Assembly (NCBI GenBank): GCA_946406095.1
Contig: CAMJJO010000009.1
Span: 1-25,839 of the forward strand
DNA from: an uncultured Bacteroidales bacterium
GTDB lineage: Bacteria > Bacteroidota > Bacteroidia > Bacteroidales > UBA932
Direction of reading: 5' to 3'
Length of the DNA: 25,839 nucleotides
Shown in pieces: positions 8,994 through 16,563 of this stretch. How positions within the stretch are numbered: the first letter of the stretch is position 1; each line of letters begins with the position of its first letter. The notes beneath the pieces were generated by a model. The model worked only from the letters and a program-made list of their open reading frames with translations, did no database searches and was not told where the DNA came from. The translations under genes were made by a program, and so were the position numbers.

Positions 8994-9025
8994 AAAAAGA
9001 TTGGCTCAATCGAGCCAATCTTTTT
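8994..9025. terminator. Bidirectional intrinsic terminator between converging operons
   Basis: A perfect 14-bp inverted repeat (8994-9007 with 9012-9025) around a 4-nt loop AATC, flanked by A5 on the left arm and T5 on the right arm, so it works in both directions. It starts directly after the plus-strand stop at 8991-8993. The minus-strand esterase ends inside it: its TGA is at 9008-9006 and its last two sense codons read through the loop and right arm. Confidence 0.92.
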
Positions 9026-10457
9026 CGTTTACCGGCCAATCGTCTGTCCTGAACGGACCGGCGGGGATGCCGAAGTTATTATACAAGCCACCGACACACC
9101 AGTTGCGCCAGCAATAGCGGATGGCGACGGGCTCGGGGACGGCGTCACTCCAAACCACCACGACCGTACCGCGCTTGGGATCGCGCATTGCCTTGGCGGG
9201 AAGGAACTTGCGGTCGGGGCCGGCAATCTCGAAACCGGGAATCTCTGCACCCATAGGGGAGAGCCCGAGGCCGTCCACCTTCATCTCCACGAAACCCTTG
9301 CCATCGTGGAACTCGACAATCTTGTATTTCGGAGCGACAGCCTCTATGGCGTCGAAGCCATAGTCGTTGCGAAGGGCCAGCCAGGCCAGGCGCTGCCCGA
9401 CTTCCTGCTTGCGGCAGGGGTGGATGGTGCCGTACTCGCCGATGTCGACCGTGGTCACGTACCCCGCGTGCTCCAGCCCTTCCACGGCCTTCTGCTGTGC
9501 TTCGCAGAGATAGGCGCTGTGGGTCTTGCGGCCGTTGTCGTAGGGATAGGGGGCTATCTGTACGCAGTAGAAGGGTGCGTCGGGCACCTGGAATTCCTCC
9601 CTCATCATCTTTACATAGGAGCGCTGGAGATGCACGTACTTGTCCGGCCAGGCACGGTTCTGCTCACCCTGATACCAGATTATCCCCTTGAAAGTGAAGG
9701 GGATGAGGGGAGCGACCTGCCCGTTGTACAAAAGCGAAGGGTCGTGATGCTTGCGCTTGATGGGACGCTTGCCGTCGAGATGCCCAAGGTCTACCTCGGG
9801 ATATTCCTTTTCGAACACCTCCCGCTTGATCCAGGTCTCGATGCTGCTGCCGCCCCAGGAGCTGACGATGATGCCCACAGGCACGTCCAGGGCATTCTGC
9901 AGGGCATCGGCGAAGAAGTATGCGGTGGCGCTGGTGACTGCCACGGTATTGGGGGTGTTTTTCTCCCAACTGCCGGCGCAGCTGTCCTGCACGGCTATGG
10001 AAGACTGTTTCTTGATATTGCAGACGCGGATGGGGCGGGATGCCTTGGCGCCGACGATGTACTTGGTGCCGTTCTGGGCAGGCTGGGAGCCGTATCCCTT
10101 CATCGGCATCTCCATATTCGACTGGCCGGATGCGAACCAGACCTCACCGATCAGCACATCCTTCAGGACGGTCTTGTCCCCATCGGAAATGACGATTTCA
10201 TACGGCCCGCCGGCGGCAGGAGTCTGCACGCGCACCAGCCATTTGCCGGTCTGGGAATCCGCCACGGCGCTGACCTTCTTCTTGTTCCAGGAGGTCTTGA
10301 CGGTAACGGTCTTTCCGGGCTCGGCCTTGCCGAAGATGGCGGCGGAGGTCTGCTGCTGGAGAACCATATTGTCCCCGATCACGGGAGGCAGAACTACTTT
10401 TGCAAAGAGACTGGCGCTCGCAAAAAGGAGCGCTACGAGGATGGCTGTCTTTTTCAT
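9006..10457 (-). CDS. Sialate O-acetylesterase (SGNH/SASA family)
   Basis: Esterase that removes O-acetyl groups, typically from position 9 of sialic acid or from other acetylated sugars, so that sialidases or other glycosidases can act. The protein has 483 residues with a type I signal peptide (1-19, ASLFA before KVVLPP), which predicts a periplasmic or exported location. Blocks seen: the leading beta domain VIGDNMVLQ at 27-34; GQSNMEMP with nucleophile S113; VSSWGGSSIETW at about 198-209; WYQGEQN at 261-267; and DIGEYGTIHP, where D338 and H346 are the likely remaining catalytic residues, followed by the family K..VGQRLAW motif. The start codon overlaps the protease stop by ATGA, so it is second in a two-gene operon. 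Another O-acetyl sugar substrate, such as an acetylated polysaccharide, cannot be excluded. Confidence 0.9.
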   Translation of the reverse strand: MKKTAILVALLFASASLFAKVVLPPVIGDNMVLQQQTSAAIFGKAEPGKTVTVKTSWNKKKVSAVADSQTGKWLVRVQTPAAGGPYEIVISDGDKTVLKDVLIGEVWFASGQSNMEMPMKGYGSQPAQNGTKYIVGAKASRPIRVCNIKKQSSIAVQDSCAGSWEKNTPNTVAVTSATAYFFADALQNALDVPVGIIVSSWGGSSIETWIKREVFEKEYPEVDLGHLDGKRPIKRKHHDPSLLYNGQVAPLIPFTFKGIIWYQGEQNRAWPDKYVHLQRSYVKMMREEFQVPDAPFYCVQIAPYPYDNGRKTHSAYLCEAQQKAVEGLEHAGYVTTVDIGEYGTIHPCRKQEVGQRLAWLALRNDYGFDAIEAVAPKYKIVEFHDGKGFVEMKVDGLGLSPMGAEIPGFEIAGPDRKFLPAKAMRDPKRGTVVVVWSDAVPEPVAIRYCWRNWCVGGLYNNFGIPAGPFRTDDWPVNEKDWLD

Positions 10458-13321
10458 ATTTTGAGGATTGTTTTCTTGACTGTGCCCTGGTTGCCGCTGA
10501 TGGCGACTGTGTATCTTCCGGGAGCCAGCCCTGCGACATTGATTTCGTAGGGCTTGTAGGGGTCCGGCTTGATGCTGGCGTTGTAGACGCAGCGGCCGGT
10601 GGAGTTGTATATCTGCACCTTGAACTGGGAGGCGGACGTGGAATGGACGGTCAGTTTATCGCTGACGACGTCCGGATATGCCTCCGCCATCTTCGCTCCG
10701 GGGGAGTGCGCGCTCACCCGGAAGGCTGCTTCCACCGGCTCCGAGATGCCGTCGGTGGCGCTTACGCGGATGCTCCCGACGCCCGGCCCGGATGCGCTGA
10801 AACTGAGCACCGACCCTTCCAGGCCGGCTTTCAGCGTACCCTCGGTCGAAATCAGCGCGAAAATCAGCTCATCGCCGTCGGAATCCTGGAAATAGTCTTT
10901 CAGGTCCATTGTTTCGACGCTGCCGGTAGTGATGATCCTGTCGGCTATTCCATTCAAGGACTCAGTGGCGTGATTGCCTGTAAGAGAATAGTTTATGTTC
11001 TGCGATATGCTGCCCCCGAAGCCGTCGCTGGCGCTGATGGATGCGGTGTAGCTGCCGGCCGGAGCGGAATCGCCGCGGACGGTAAGCCGATAGAGTCCCG
11101 GCCCTTCCTGTGTCCATTGAGCAGCGGGGGAACCCGGCACCAGAGAGACGTTCAACTCATCTCCGTCGGCATCGCTGCATTGCATCACAACACTTGCGAC
11201 ATCCCTGTATCTGAGGGCCTCCGGAAGAGAGCCATCCTGCTGTATCACTGGCACTTCGTTGGGCAGGATATTGTAGAAGACGGCCCTGCTCTGGGTGGAG
11301 ATGCCGTCGCTTACATCCGCCAGGGCGACATAAGACCCGGCAGATGCGCCGTTTCCGTCGATGCTCAAAGTCAGGGTGCCGGCGCCGTCATCCGTCCACT
11401 TCGCAGCCGGAGATCCCGGGGTGAGGGTGGCGGTCAGCGCATCCCCGTCAGGGTCGGAATAGTTGAAAGTGAAATCTTTTTTATCGTGGTGGCCCAGACT
11501 CGCCGGAGCGTAGGATTCGGGCGTCACTACCGGAGCATTGTTCTTTCTGAGTTTGACGTGGCAGATGGTATTGTCGGAGGTGACGTAACGCCTTGCTGTA
11601 TAGCTGACTACGGTGAAATAGTAGTCCGTGCCTATGCTCAGCCCCTTGAACACTTCAGTCACCTTCTCTCCGGGATTCTTGCTCCTGCCGGCGATTCTGC
11701 GGACGGTCACGGAGGAGGGGAGGGAGAAGGGGTCGGGATCGGCCAGCAAAGAAGCGTCCGTGCTCATCAGAAGCAGGTTCTGGTAGACGTTCTGCTTGCC
11801 GTATTTGTTCATGGTCCAGCTGACCTCCACCTCGTTTTCGGGCGTCTGAACCGCCTTGATATCAGTCACTGCGCTCGGCATCGGCGCATTGCTGGCATAG
11901 AGGAAGGATCCGTACGCATCCACCAGGGGGCCTATGTTCCTGCTGTGCTTCAGCGGGATGTCGGTGTTCGCGCCGTTTATCAAGATTTCTTTCAGACGCT
12001 CGTTGGTAAAGCCCTGGCCTCCGAAGTAGGAAACTATCAGCGCAGCCACCCCGGCCGCGCAAGGGGAGGCCTGGGAAGTGCCCTGCATCTGGTAGTAGCC
12101 GCTGCCGACCATGGTGCTGTAGATCTGGGGGTCGGTGGAGTTGCTGTAGCCGCTGGCGCTGCCTCCGGGGGCGCACAGGTCCACCCAGTCGCCGTAGTTG
12201 GTGTAGTAGGAGGATTCTCCCGCAGGGCCTATGGCGCCTATGGAAAGGTTGCCGTCATACATCGACGGCTGCGACTTGGCCCGGCTGTCGTTGCCGGCGG
12301 AAAAGAACACCACGCCGCCCTTCATCGGCCCGGTCTGGTTGCCCTTGCCGTCGGTGCCGGCGGTGCTGATGAAGTAGTCTATCGCCAGCCGGGTGGTAAG
12401 GGATGTGGTAGTGGGAACCGAAGACTCGTTGTCGTACTTGAAGTTCCAGCTGTTGTTTAGGATCACCGCCCCGTGGTCCGCCGCCCAGACTATGGCGCTG
12501 TTGGTGTTGCCGCCGTCGCCTTCCACCGCGGCTATTGCCTGGCAGTCCAGGATTCTCACTCCTCCAGCTCCGTTTTTGCCTCCGGCGATGCCGCAGACGC
12601 CCCTGCCGTTGTTGTTGATGGCGGCGATGACGCCGGCAACGTGGGTGCCGTGGCGCTGGGGAGTTATATTATAAGGATTGGAGGCGGCTGAATTCAGGAA
12701 GGATTTGCTGCCGTTCGCACCGGCCGGGATGACCACTCCGGCAAGGTCCGGATGGTCCGGCTGGACACCCGTATCCACCACCCCGACTATCACGTTGTTG
12801 GCGCCCCCCGTGAACTCATTCCAGACCGGGACGACGTTGAGGTCGGCACCTGCGGCGAATTTGGCGTTGAGGCTGCCGTCGTTGAAAAGATGCCACTGGC
12901 GGTAGGCATACGAATCATTGAAGGGGATGGCATCCGGCTGCGCCTTTACGTAAGGCTCGGCATGAAGGACACCGGGGATGGAGAGAAGATCTTCGCCAGC
13001 CTTGGTGGAAGATATTGATTCATCGACAGTTACATTGTAGATGCGATGCAGACCAAAGGCGCGGTGGCGCTCTTCGAATTCGGGATCTTCGGGGAAAGTA
13101 CGCTCGAATTCAAGCCCCTCGGGAATGGAAAGTTCGCCGCGCTCGAAAGAGGCTGCCGCCTCGTCTGAAAGTTCGACTGAGAGGGTTGGAACCGCCTGCT
13201 CCGCGATGACTGTTTTCTCTACATTTTGATCATTATTCAAAGGAATAAACTCATCATTCAAAGTGCAACCCCATACCAGCAGTGAGGCGACTAAAATGAG
13301 GTATGTTTTCAAGCGTGTCAT
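10454..13321 (-). CDS. Subtilisin-like S8 serine protease with type IX C-terminal sorting domain
   Basis: A 955-residue exported serine endopeptidase. The signal 1-18 ends in a lipobox-like VWGC (Cys19). Residues 45-130 resemble an I9-type propeptide. The S8 catalytic domain spans about 140-470 with the complete triad and oxyanion residue: VVDTG (D183), RHGTHVAG (H224), SAGND (N344) and GTSQASP (S416). A fibronectin-like domain (about 480-592) is followed by three Ig/cadherin-like repeats with DPDGD- or DSDGD-type acidic loops, and then a 79-residue end (AYPDVVSDKL, VQIYNSTGR, GLAPGRYTVAI, KKTILKI) typical of the Bacteroidota type IX secretion C-terminal domain. The combination of lipobox and C-terminal sorting domain is unusual. 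It is the first gene of an operon with the O-acetylesterase and is divergent from susC, which suggests digestion of glycoprotein backbones. The native target is unknown. Confidence 0.92.
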   Translation of the reverse strand: MTRLKTYLILVASLLVWGCTLNDEFIPLNNDQNVEKTVIAEQAVPTLSVELSDEAAASFERGELSIPEGLEFERTFPEDPEFEERHRAFGLHRIYNVTVDESISSTKAGEDLLSIPGVLHAEPYVKAQPDAIPFNDSYAYRQWHLFNDGSLNAKFAAGADLNVVPVWNEFTGGANNVIVGVVDTGVQPDHPDLAGVVIPAGANGSKSFLNSAASNPYNITPQRHGTHVAGVIAAINNNGRGVCGIAGGKNGAGGVRILDCQAIAAVEGDGGNTNSAIVWAADHGAVILNNSWNFKYDNESSVPTTTSLTTRLAIDYFISTAGTDGKGNQTGPMKGGVVFFSAGNDSRAKSQPSMYDGNLSIGAIGPAGESSYYTNYGDWVDLCAPGGSASGYSNSTDPQIYSTMVGSGYYQMQGTSQASPCAAGVAALIVSYFGGQGFTNERLKEILINGANTDIPLKHSRNIGPLVDAYGSFLYASNAPMPSAVTDIKAVQTPENEVEVSWTMNKYGKQNVYQNLLLMSTDASLLADPDPFSLPSSVTVRRIAGRSKNPGEKVTEVFKGLSIGTDYYFTVVSYTARRYVTSDNTICHVKLRKNNAPVVTPESYAPASLGHHDKKDFTFNYSDPDGDALTATLTPGSPAAKWTDDGAGTLTLSIDGNGASAGSYVALADVSDGISTQSRAVFYNILPNEVPVIQQDGSLPEALRYRDVASVVMQCSDADGDELNVSLVPGSPAAQWTQEGPGLYRLTVRGDSAPAGSYTASISASDGFGGSISQNINYSLTGNHATESLNGIADRIITTGSVETMDLKDYFQDSDGDELIFALISTEGTLKAGLEGSVLSFSASGPGVGSIRVSATDGISEPVEAAFRVSAHSPGAKMAEAYPDVVSDKLTVHSTSASQFKVQIYNSTGRCVYNASIKPDPYKPYEINVAGLAPGRYTVAISGNQGTVKKTILKI
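10457..10693 (-). other. Region encoding the type IX secretion C-terminal domain of the S8 protease
   Basis: Codons 877-955 of the protease. Recognisable pattern: AYPDVVSDKLTV (normally YPNPVSDxLxV), VQIYNSTGRCVYN, then GLAPGRYTVAISG and a basic KKTILKI end. In the known type IX pathway this domain targets cargo across the outer membrane and is usually cleaved and replaced by a link to anionic LPS. Confidence 0.8.
10706..11542 (-). repeat. Three tandem Ig/cadherin-like repeats within the S8 protease
   Basis: Repeat 1 is codons 594-687, repeat 2 is 688-781 and a more diverged repeat 3 is 782-872. Repeats 1 and 2 share the acidic loop (DPDGD or DADGD), the phrase PGSPAA(K/Q)WT, an SAGSY or PAGSY turn and an (A/S)DVSDG or SASDG end. 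Repeat 3 keeps DSDGDELIFAL and SATDG. The acidic loops suggest calcium binding. They probably act as spacer or adhesion modules between protease and sorting domain. Confidence 0.8.
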
Positions 13322-13335
13322 TTGTCAAGTTTCGG

Positions 13336-13366
13336 TTGCAATGTTACGAAATAATACTTATATTTG
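13336..13366 (+). promoter_or_regulatory. Bacteroidota-type promoter for the SusC/SusD operon
   Basis: A -33 TTG at 13336-13338, a 20-nt spacer and a perfect TAnnTTTG -7 element (TATATTTG) at 13359-13366. Transcription would start near 13370, giving a 5' leader of roughly 45-50 nt before the susC ATG at 13418. This is the only good promoter ahead of the six-gene plus-strand block. Confidence 0.82.
13339..13346 (-). promoter_or_regulatory. Candidate -7 element (TAACATTG) for the protease/esterase operon
   Basis: On the minus strand TAACATTG differs from TAnnTTTG at one base and sits 17 nt upstream of the protease ATG at 13321. The -33 position has CTTTC rather than TTTG. It lies inside the spacer of the opposing susC promoter, so the two promoters would overlap and might compete or be co-regulated. 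Confidence 0.35.
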
Positions 13367-13378
13367 AAAGCATTTTTT

Positions 13379-13400
13379 GTAATGCGCGAACGCATATTAC
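13379..13400 (+). promoter_or_regulatory. Small hairpin in the susC 5' leader
   Basis: The 8-base arm 13379-13386 (GTAATGCG) can pair with 13391-13400 (CGCATATTAC) around a CGAA loop, with a 2-nt bulge on the 3' arm. It falls just after the predicted transcription start and 17 nt before the start codon. It is too weak to call a terminator or riboswitch and has no T-tract. It could protect the mRNA end or bind a regulator. Confidence 0.4.
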
Positions 13401-13417
13401 CAACTAAAGTTTAATTT

Positions 13418-16400
13418 ATGCCAAGGAGATTATTCTCATTCTTGTTCGTCCTCCTGATATTGCCCGCAGTGGCATTTGCACAGTCCCGCAGTGTGCGCGG
13501 CGTAGTGTTCGAGGATGAAACCGGCCAGCCGCTCCCCGGAGCAACGGTGTCTATCGAAGGCACCACCCGAGGTTCCATCGCCGACTTAGATGGTTCGTTC
13601 GAGATCAACAATGTCAAGCCTACCGACAAACTCAAGGTGGAGTTCGCCGGTAAGGAGACCTTGATTGTTCCGGTAAACGACCAGAAAAATTTCATGTTTA
13701 AGTTGAAGGATCAGGCCAATGAACTGGAGGGAACCACCATCGTCGCTTTCGGTACCCAGAAGAAAGAAAGCGTCATCGGTTCCATCTCTACCATCGACGT
13801 GGCAACCCTGAAGGTGCCGTCCTCCAACCTCACCACCGCCCTTGCGGGTAATGTCGCAGGTATTATCGCCTATCAGCGTTCCGGTGAGCCCGGTCAGGAC
13901 AATGCAGACTTCTTTGTGCGAGGCATCACCACTTTCGGTGCCAACACCAGCCCGCTGATCCTTATCGACAATATCGAGCTGACCACCACCGACCTTGCCC
14001 GTCTCCAGCCGGACGATATCGCCAGTTTCTCCATCATGAAGGATGCAACGGCGACCGCCCTCTACGGCGCCCGCGGTGCAAACGGCGTTATCTACGTGAC
14101 CACCAAGCGCGGCCAGGAAGGCCCGGCGAAGATTTTCGCCCGCGTGGAAACATCGATGTCGCAGCCTACACGCAACATCGAGCTTGCAGATCCTGTTACC
14201 TACATGAAGGCGTACAACGAGGCCATTTCCACCCGCGACCCTCTTGGGGACCTGATGTATAGCTACGACAAGATCGAGCAGACCGGCAAACCCGGCGCCA
14301 ACCGCATTATCTATCCTGCCAACGACTGGTACGACATGCTCTTCAAGAAGTTCTCGACCAGCTATCGTGCGAACGTGTCTGCCAGGGGTGGTGGACGTGT
14401 TGCTACATACTATGTGGCCGGAGGCTTTACGGAAGATACAGGTATCCTCAAGGTAGACAAGCGCAACAGCTTCAATAATAATATCGACCAGAAGACCTAT
14501 ACCCTGCGTTCCAACGTGGATATCAATATCACCCCCACCACCAAGCTGGCAGTCCGTCTTACCGGTAACTTTACCGATTATAACGGCCCTCTCAACGGTG
14601 GTGACGCAGTTTACAAGCAGGTCGTCCACTCCGATCCTGTGCTCTTCCCGGCATATTATCCTCAGGACGATCAGCATGTGGGTATCCGCCATATCATGTT
14701 CGGTAACTACACAGGCGGTTCCTATTCCAACCCCTATGCCGATATGGTGCGAGGCTATAAGGACACTCAGCGCTCGCAGATGATTGCGGCCGTGGAGCTC
14801 AACCAGGATCTCGATTTCATTACGAAGGGCCTGCATTTCATGACCCTCTTCAACCTCACCAGGCTTTCATATTGGGAGGTTTACCGTTCATTCTCTCCCT
14901 ACTGGTATATGTTGGATACCTACGACTCCTACACCGGGGACTACACTATCCAGCGCATAAACGAAAGCGGAACGGAATATTTGTCTTACGGCGAAGGTCA
15001 GAAGAAGATCCAGAACACGATGTATTCGGAAAGCCGTCTGAACTATGCCCGCGAGTTCGGCCGCAGTGACGTGACCGGGCTGCTGGTTCTCACTGCCCGT
15101 GAGCAGCTGACGGCGAATGCAGGTTCGCTGCAGTTGTCGCTTCCTTCTCGCAATGCCGGTCTCTCCGGTCGTTTCACCTATGGTTTCGACAAGAAGTACT
15201 TCGCCGAGTTCAACTTCGGTTATAACGGCTCCGAACGTTTCCACAAGAGCCACCGCTGGGGTTTCTTCCCTTCTGCAGGTCTTGCATGGGTGATATCGAA
15301 CGAGAAGTTTTTCCAGCCTCTCACAGATTATGTGCATAATTTGAAATTGCGTGCATCCTATGGCCTTGTGGGTAACGACAATATCGGAACTACGGCCAAC
15401 CGCTTCTATTATCTGTCGGAGGTTTCGATGAACAGTTCCGCCAGAGGCGCACAGTTCGGCGAGACTAGGGGGCAGGTCAGTTACAATGGTATCAACGTTT
15501 CGCGATATGCCAACGAGAGTATCACCTGGGAAAAGTCCTACAAGGCCAACTACGCTGTCGAACTCGGGCTGTTCAAGAAACTGGACATCATCGCCGAGTA
15601 CTTCACCGAGCATCGAACCGATATCTTCATGACCCGTGCCGATGTTCCTGAGACCATGGGTCTTCAAGCTGGCATATCTGCAAATATCGGTGAGGCTGCG
15701 GCCCACGGTATCGACATCCAGGCTGATTACAAGCAGGTGTGGAGCAAGGATCTATGGACATCCGCCCGCGGCAACTTCACGTATTCATCCAGTAAGTATC
15801 TGGTCTACGAAGAGCCTACCTATCCTGAGAAATACCGCCAGCATGCCGGATATTCCCTGAAGCAGACCTGGGGATATATTGCAGAGCGCCTCTTCATCGA
15901 CGACGAAGAAGCGGCCAACTCACCTTCCCAGCAGTCTTTCGGTAGCCAGTACGGCGGCGGTGACATCAAGTATACCGATGTCAACGGGGACGGTGTCATC
16001 ACCGAGGCCGACCGCGTGCCTATCGGACTCCCTACATCACCGGAAATTATCTATGGTTTCGGTTATTCCATGGGATACCGTGGTTTCGACTTCTCAGTAT
16101 TCTTCCAGGGCCTTGCAAATGAGAGCTTCTGGATTGATGCTTCCACAAATTACAATCCGTCCAAGAATATCGCCGGTACTGCTCCGTTCGTGAACAACAC
16201 CCAGCTACTCAAGGCCTATGCCGACAGCCACTGGAGCGAGGATAACCGCGACATTTACGCCCTCTGGCCGCGCTACAGCGCATATTCCAACACCAATAAC
16301 TCGGCTGTGAGCACCTGGTGGATGCGTGATGGCGCTTTCCTCCGACTCAAGCAGCTGGAGTTCGGTTACACCTTCCCTTATAAGTGGGTCCAGCGTGCAC

Positions 16401-16549
16401 GCATCGACAATCTGCGTATATACTTCCAGGGCAACAACCTGCTCTGCTGGAGCCGCTTCAAGCTTTGGGATCCTGAACTCGCCAGTTCCGGACTGAACTA
16501 TCCTATCCAGCGTACCTTCAATATAGGTGTCCACGTTACATTCAAGTAA
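13418..16549 (+). CDS. SusC/RagA family TonB-dependent outer-membrane transporter
   Basis: A 22-strand outer-membrane barrel that imports oligosaccharides or peptides using TonB energy, capped by the SusD lipoprotein. It has 1043 residues, the usual length. The signal peptide is 1-21 (AVAFA before QSRS). The carboxypeptidase-regulatory-like domain covers 25-100 (VRGVVFEDETGQPLPGATVSI). The family linker TTIVAFGTQKKESVIGSI is at about 106-123. The plug follows, with FFVRGITTFG near 165-174 and the diagnostic MKDATATALYGARGANGVI at 207-225. The acidic loop DVNGDGVITEADR and the following PTSPEIIYGFG are standard SusC features, and the protein ends in an aromatic-aliphatic strand (TFNIGVHVTFK) as expected for barrel insertion. 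First gene of the operon, directly downstream of a canonical promoter. The substrate cannot be told from sequence; the neighbouring enzymes suggest host glycan or glycopeptide. Confidence 0.96.
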   Translation: MPRRLFSFLFVLLILPAVAFAQSRSVRGVVFEDETGQPLPGATVSIEGTTRGSIADLDGSFEINNVKPTDKLKVEFAGKETLIVPVNDQKNFMFKLKDQANELEGTTIVAFGTQKKESVIGSISTIDVATLKVPSSNLTTALAGNVAGIIAYQRSGEPGQDNADFFVRGITTFGANTSPLILIDNIELTTTDLARLQPDDIASFSIMKDATATALYGARGANGVIYVTTKRGQEGPAKIFARVETSMSQPTRNIELADPVTYMKAYNEAISTRDPLGDLMYSYDKIEQTGKPGANRIIYPANDWYDMLFKKFSTSYRANVSARGGGRVATYYVAGGFTEDTGILKVDKRNSFNNNIDQKTYTLRSNVDINITPTTKLAVRLTGNFTDYNGPLNGGDAVYKQVVHSDPVLFPAYYPQDDQHVGIRHIMFGNYTGGSYSNPYADMVRGYKDTQRSQMIAAVELNQDLDFITKGLHFMTLFNLTRLSYWEVYRSFSPYWYMLDTYDSYTGDYTIQRINESGTEYLSYGEGQKKIQNTMYSESRLNYAREFGRSDVTGLLVLTAREQLTANAGSLQLSLPSRNAGLSGRFTYGFDKKYFAEFNFGYNGSERFHKSHRWGFFPSAGLAWVISNEKFFQPLTDYVHNLKLRASYGLVGNDNIGTTANRFYYLSEVSMNSSARGAQFGETRGQVSYNGINVSRYANESITWEKSYKANYAVELGLFKKLDIIAEYFTEHRTDIFMTRADVPETMGLQAGISANIGEAAAHGIDIQADYKQVWSKDLWTSARGNFTYSSSKYLVYEEPTYPEKYRQHAGYSLKQTWGYIAERLFIDDEEAANSPSQQSFGSQYGGGDIKYTDVNGDGVITEADRVPIGLPTSPEIIYGFGYSMGYRGFDFSVFFQGLANESFWIDASTNYNPSKNIAGTAPFVNNTQLLKAYADSHWSEDNRDIYALWPRYSAYSNTNNSAVSTWWMRDGAFLRLKQLEFGYTFPYKWVQRARIDNLRIYFQGNNLLCWSRFKLWDPELASSGLNYPIQRTFNIGVHVTFK

Positions 16550-16563
16550 TAAAGGTGAAGAGT

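Noticed and set aside
10706..11542. Protease repeats as a possible mobile-element or CRISPR-like array
   Set aside because: The repeats are protein domains in frame, diverged at DNA level, with no spacers or terminal inverted repeats.
10400..12460. A 686-codon plus-strand open frame across the S8 protease
   Set aside because: Shadow of the protease, whose triad, propeptide and sorting domain are clear on the minus strand. The antisense product has no recognisable domain.
13322..13417. Possible phase-variable invertible promoter ahead of SusC
   Set aside because: I see only the small leader hairpin, no pair of flanking inverted repeats of useful length and no recombinase gene in the window.
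16555..16557. GTG as an alternative start for SusD
   Set aside because: It adds only three residues before the MKK signal start; ATG at 16564 is the more usual choice and gives a normal lipoprotein signal.
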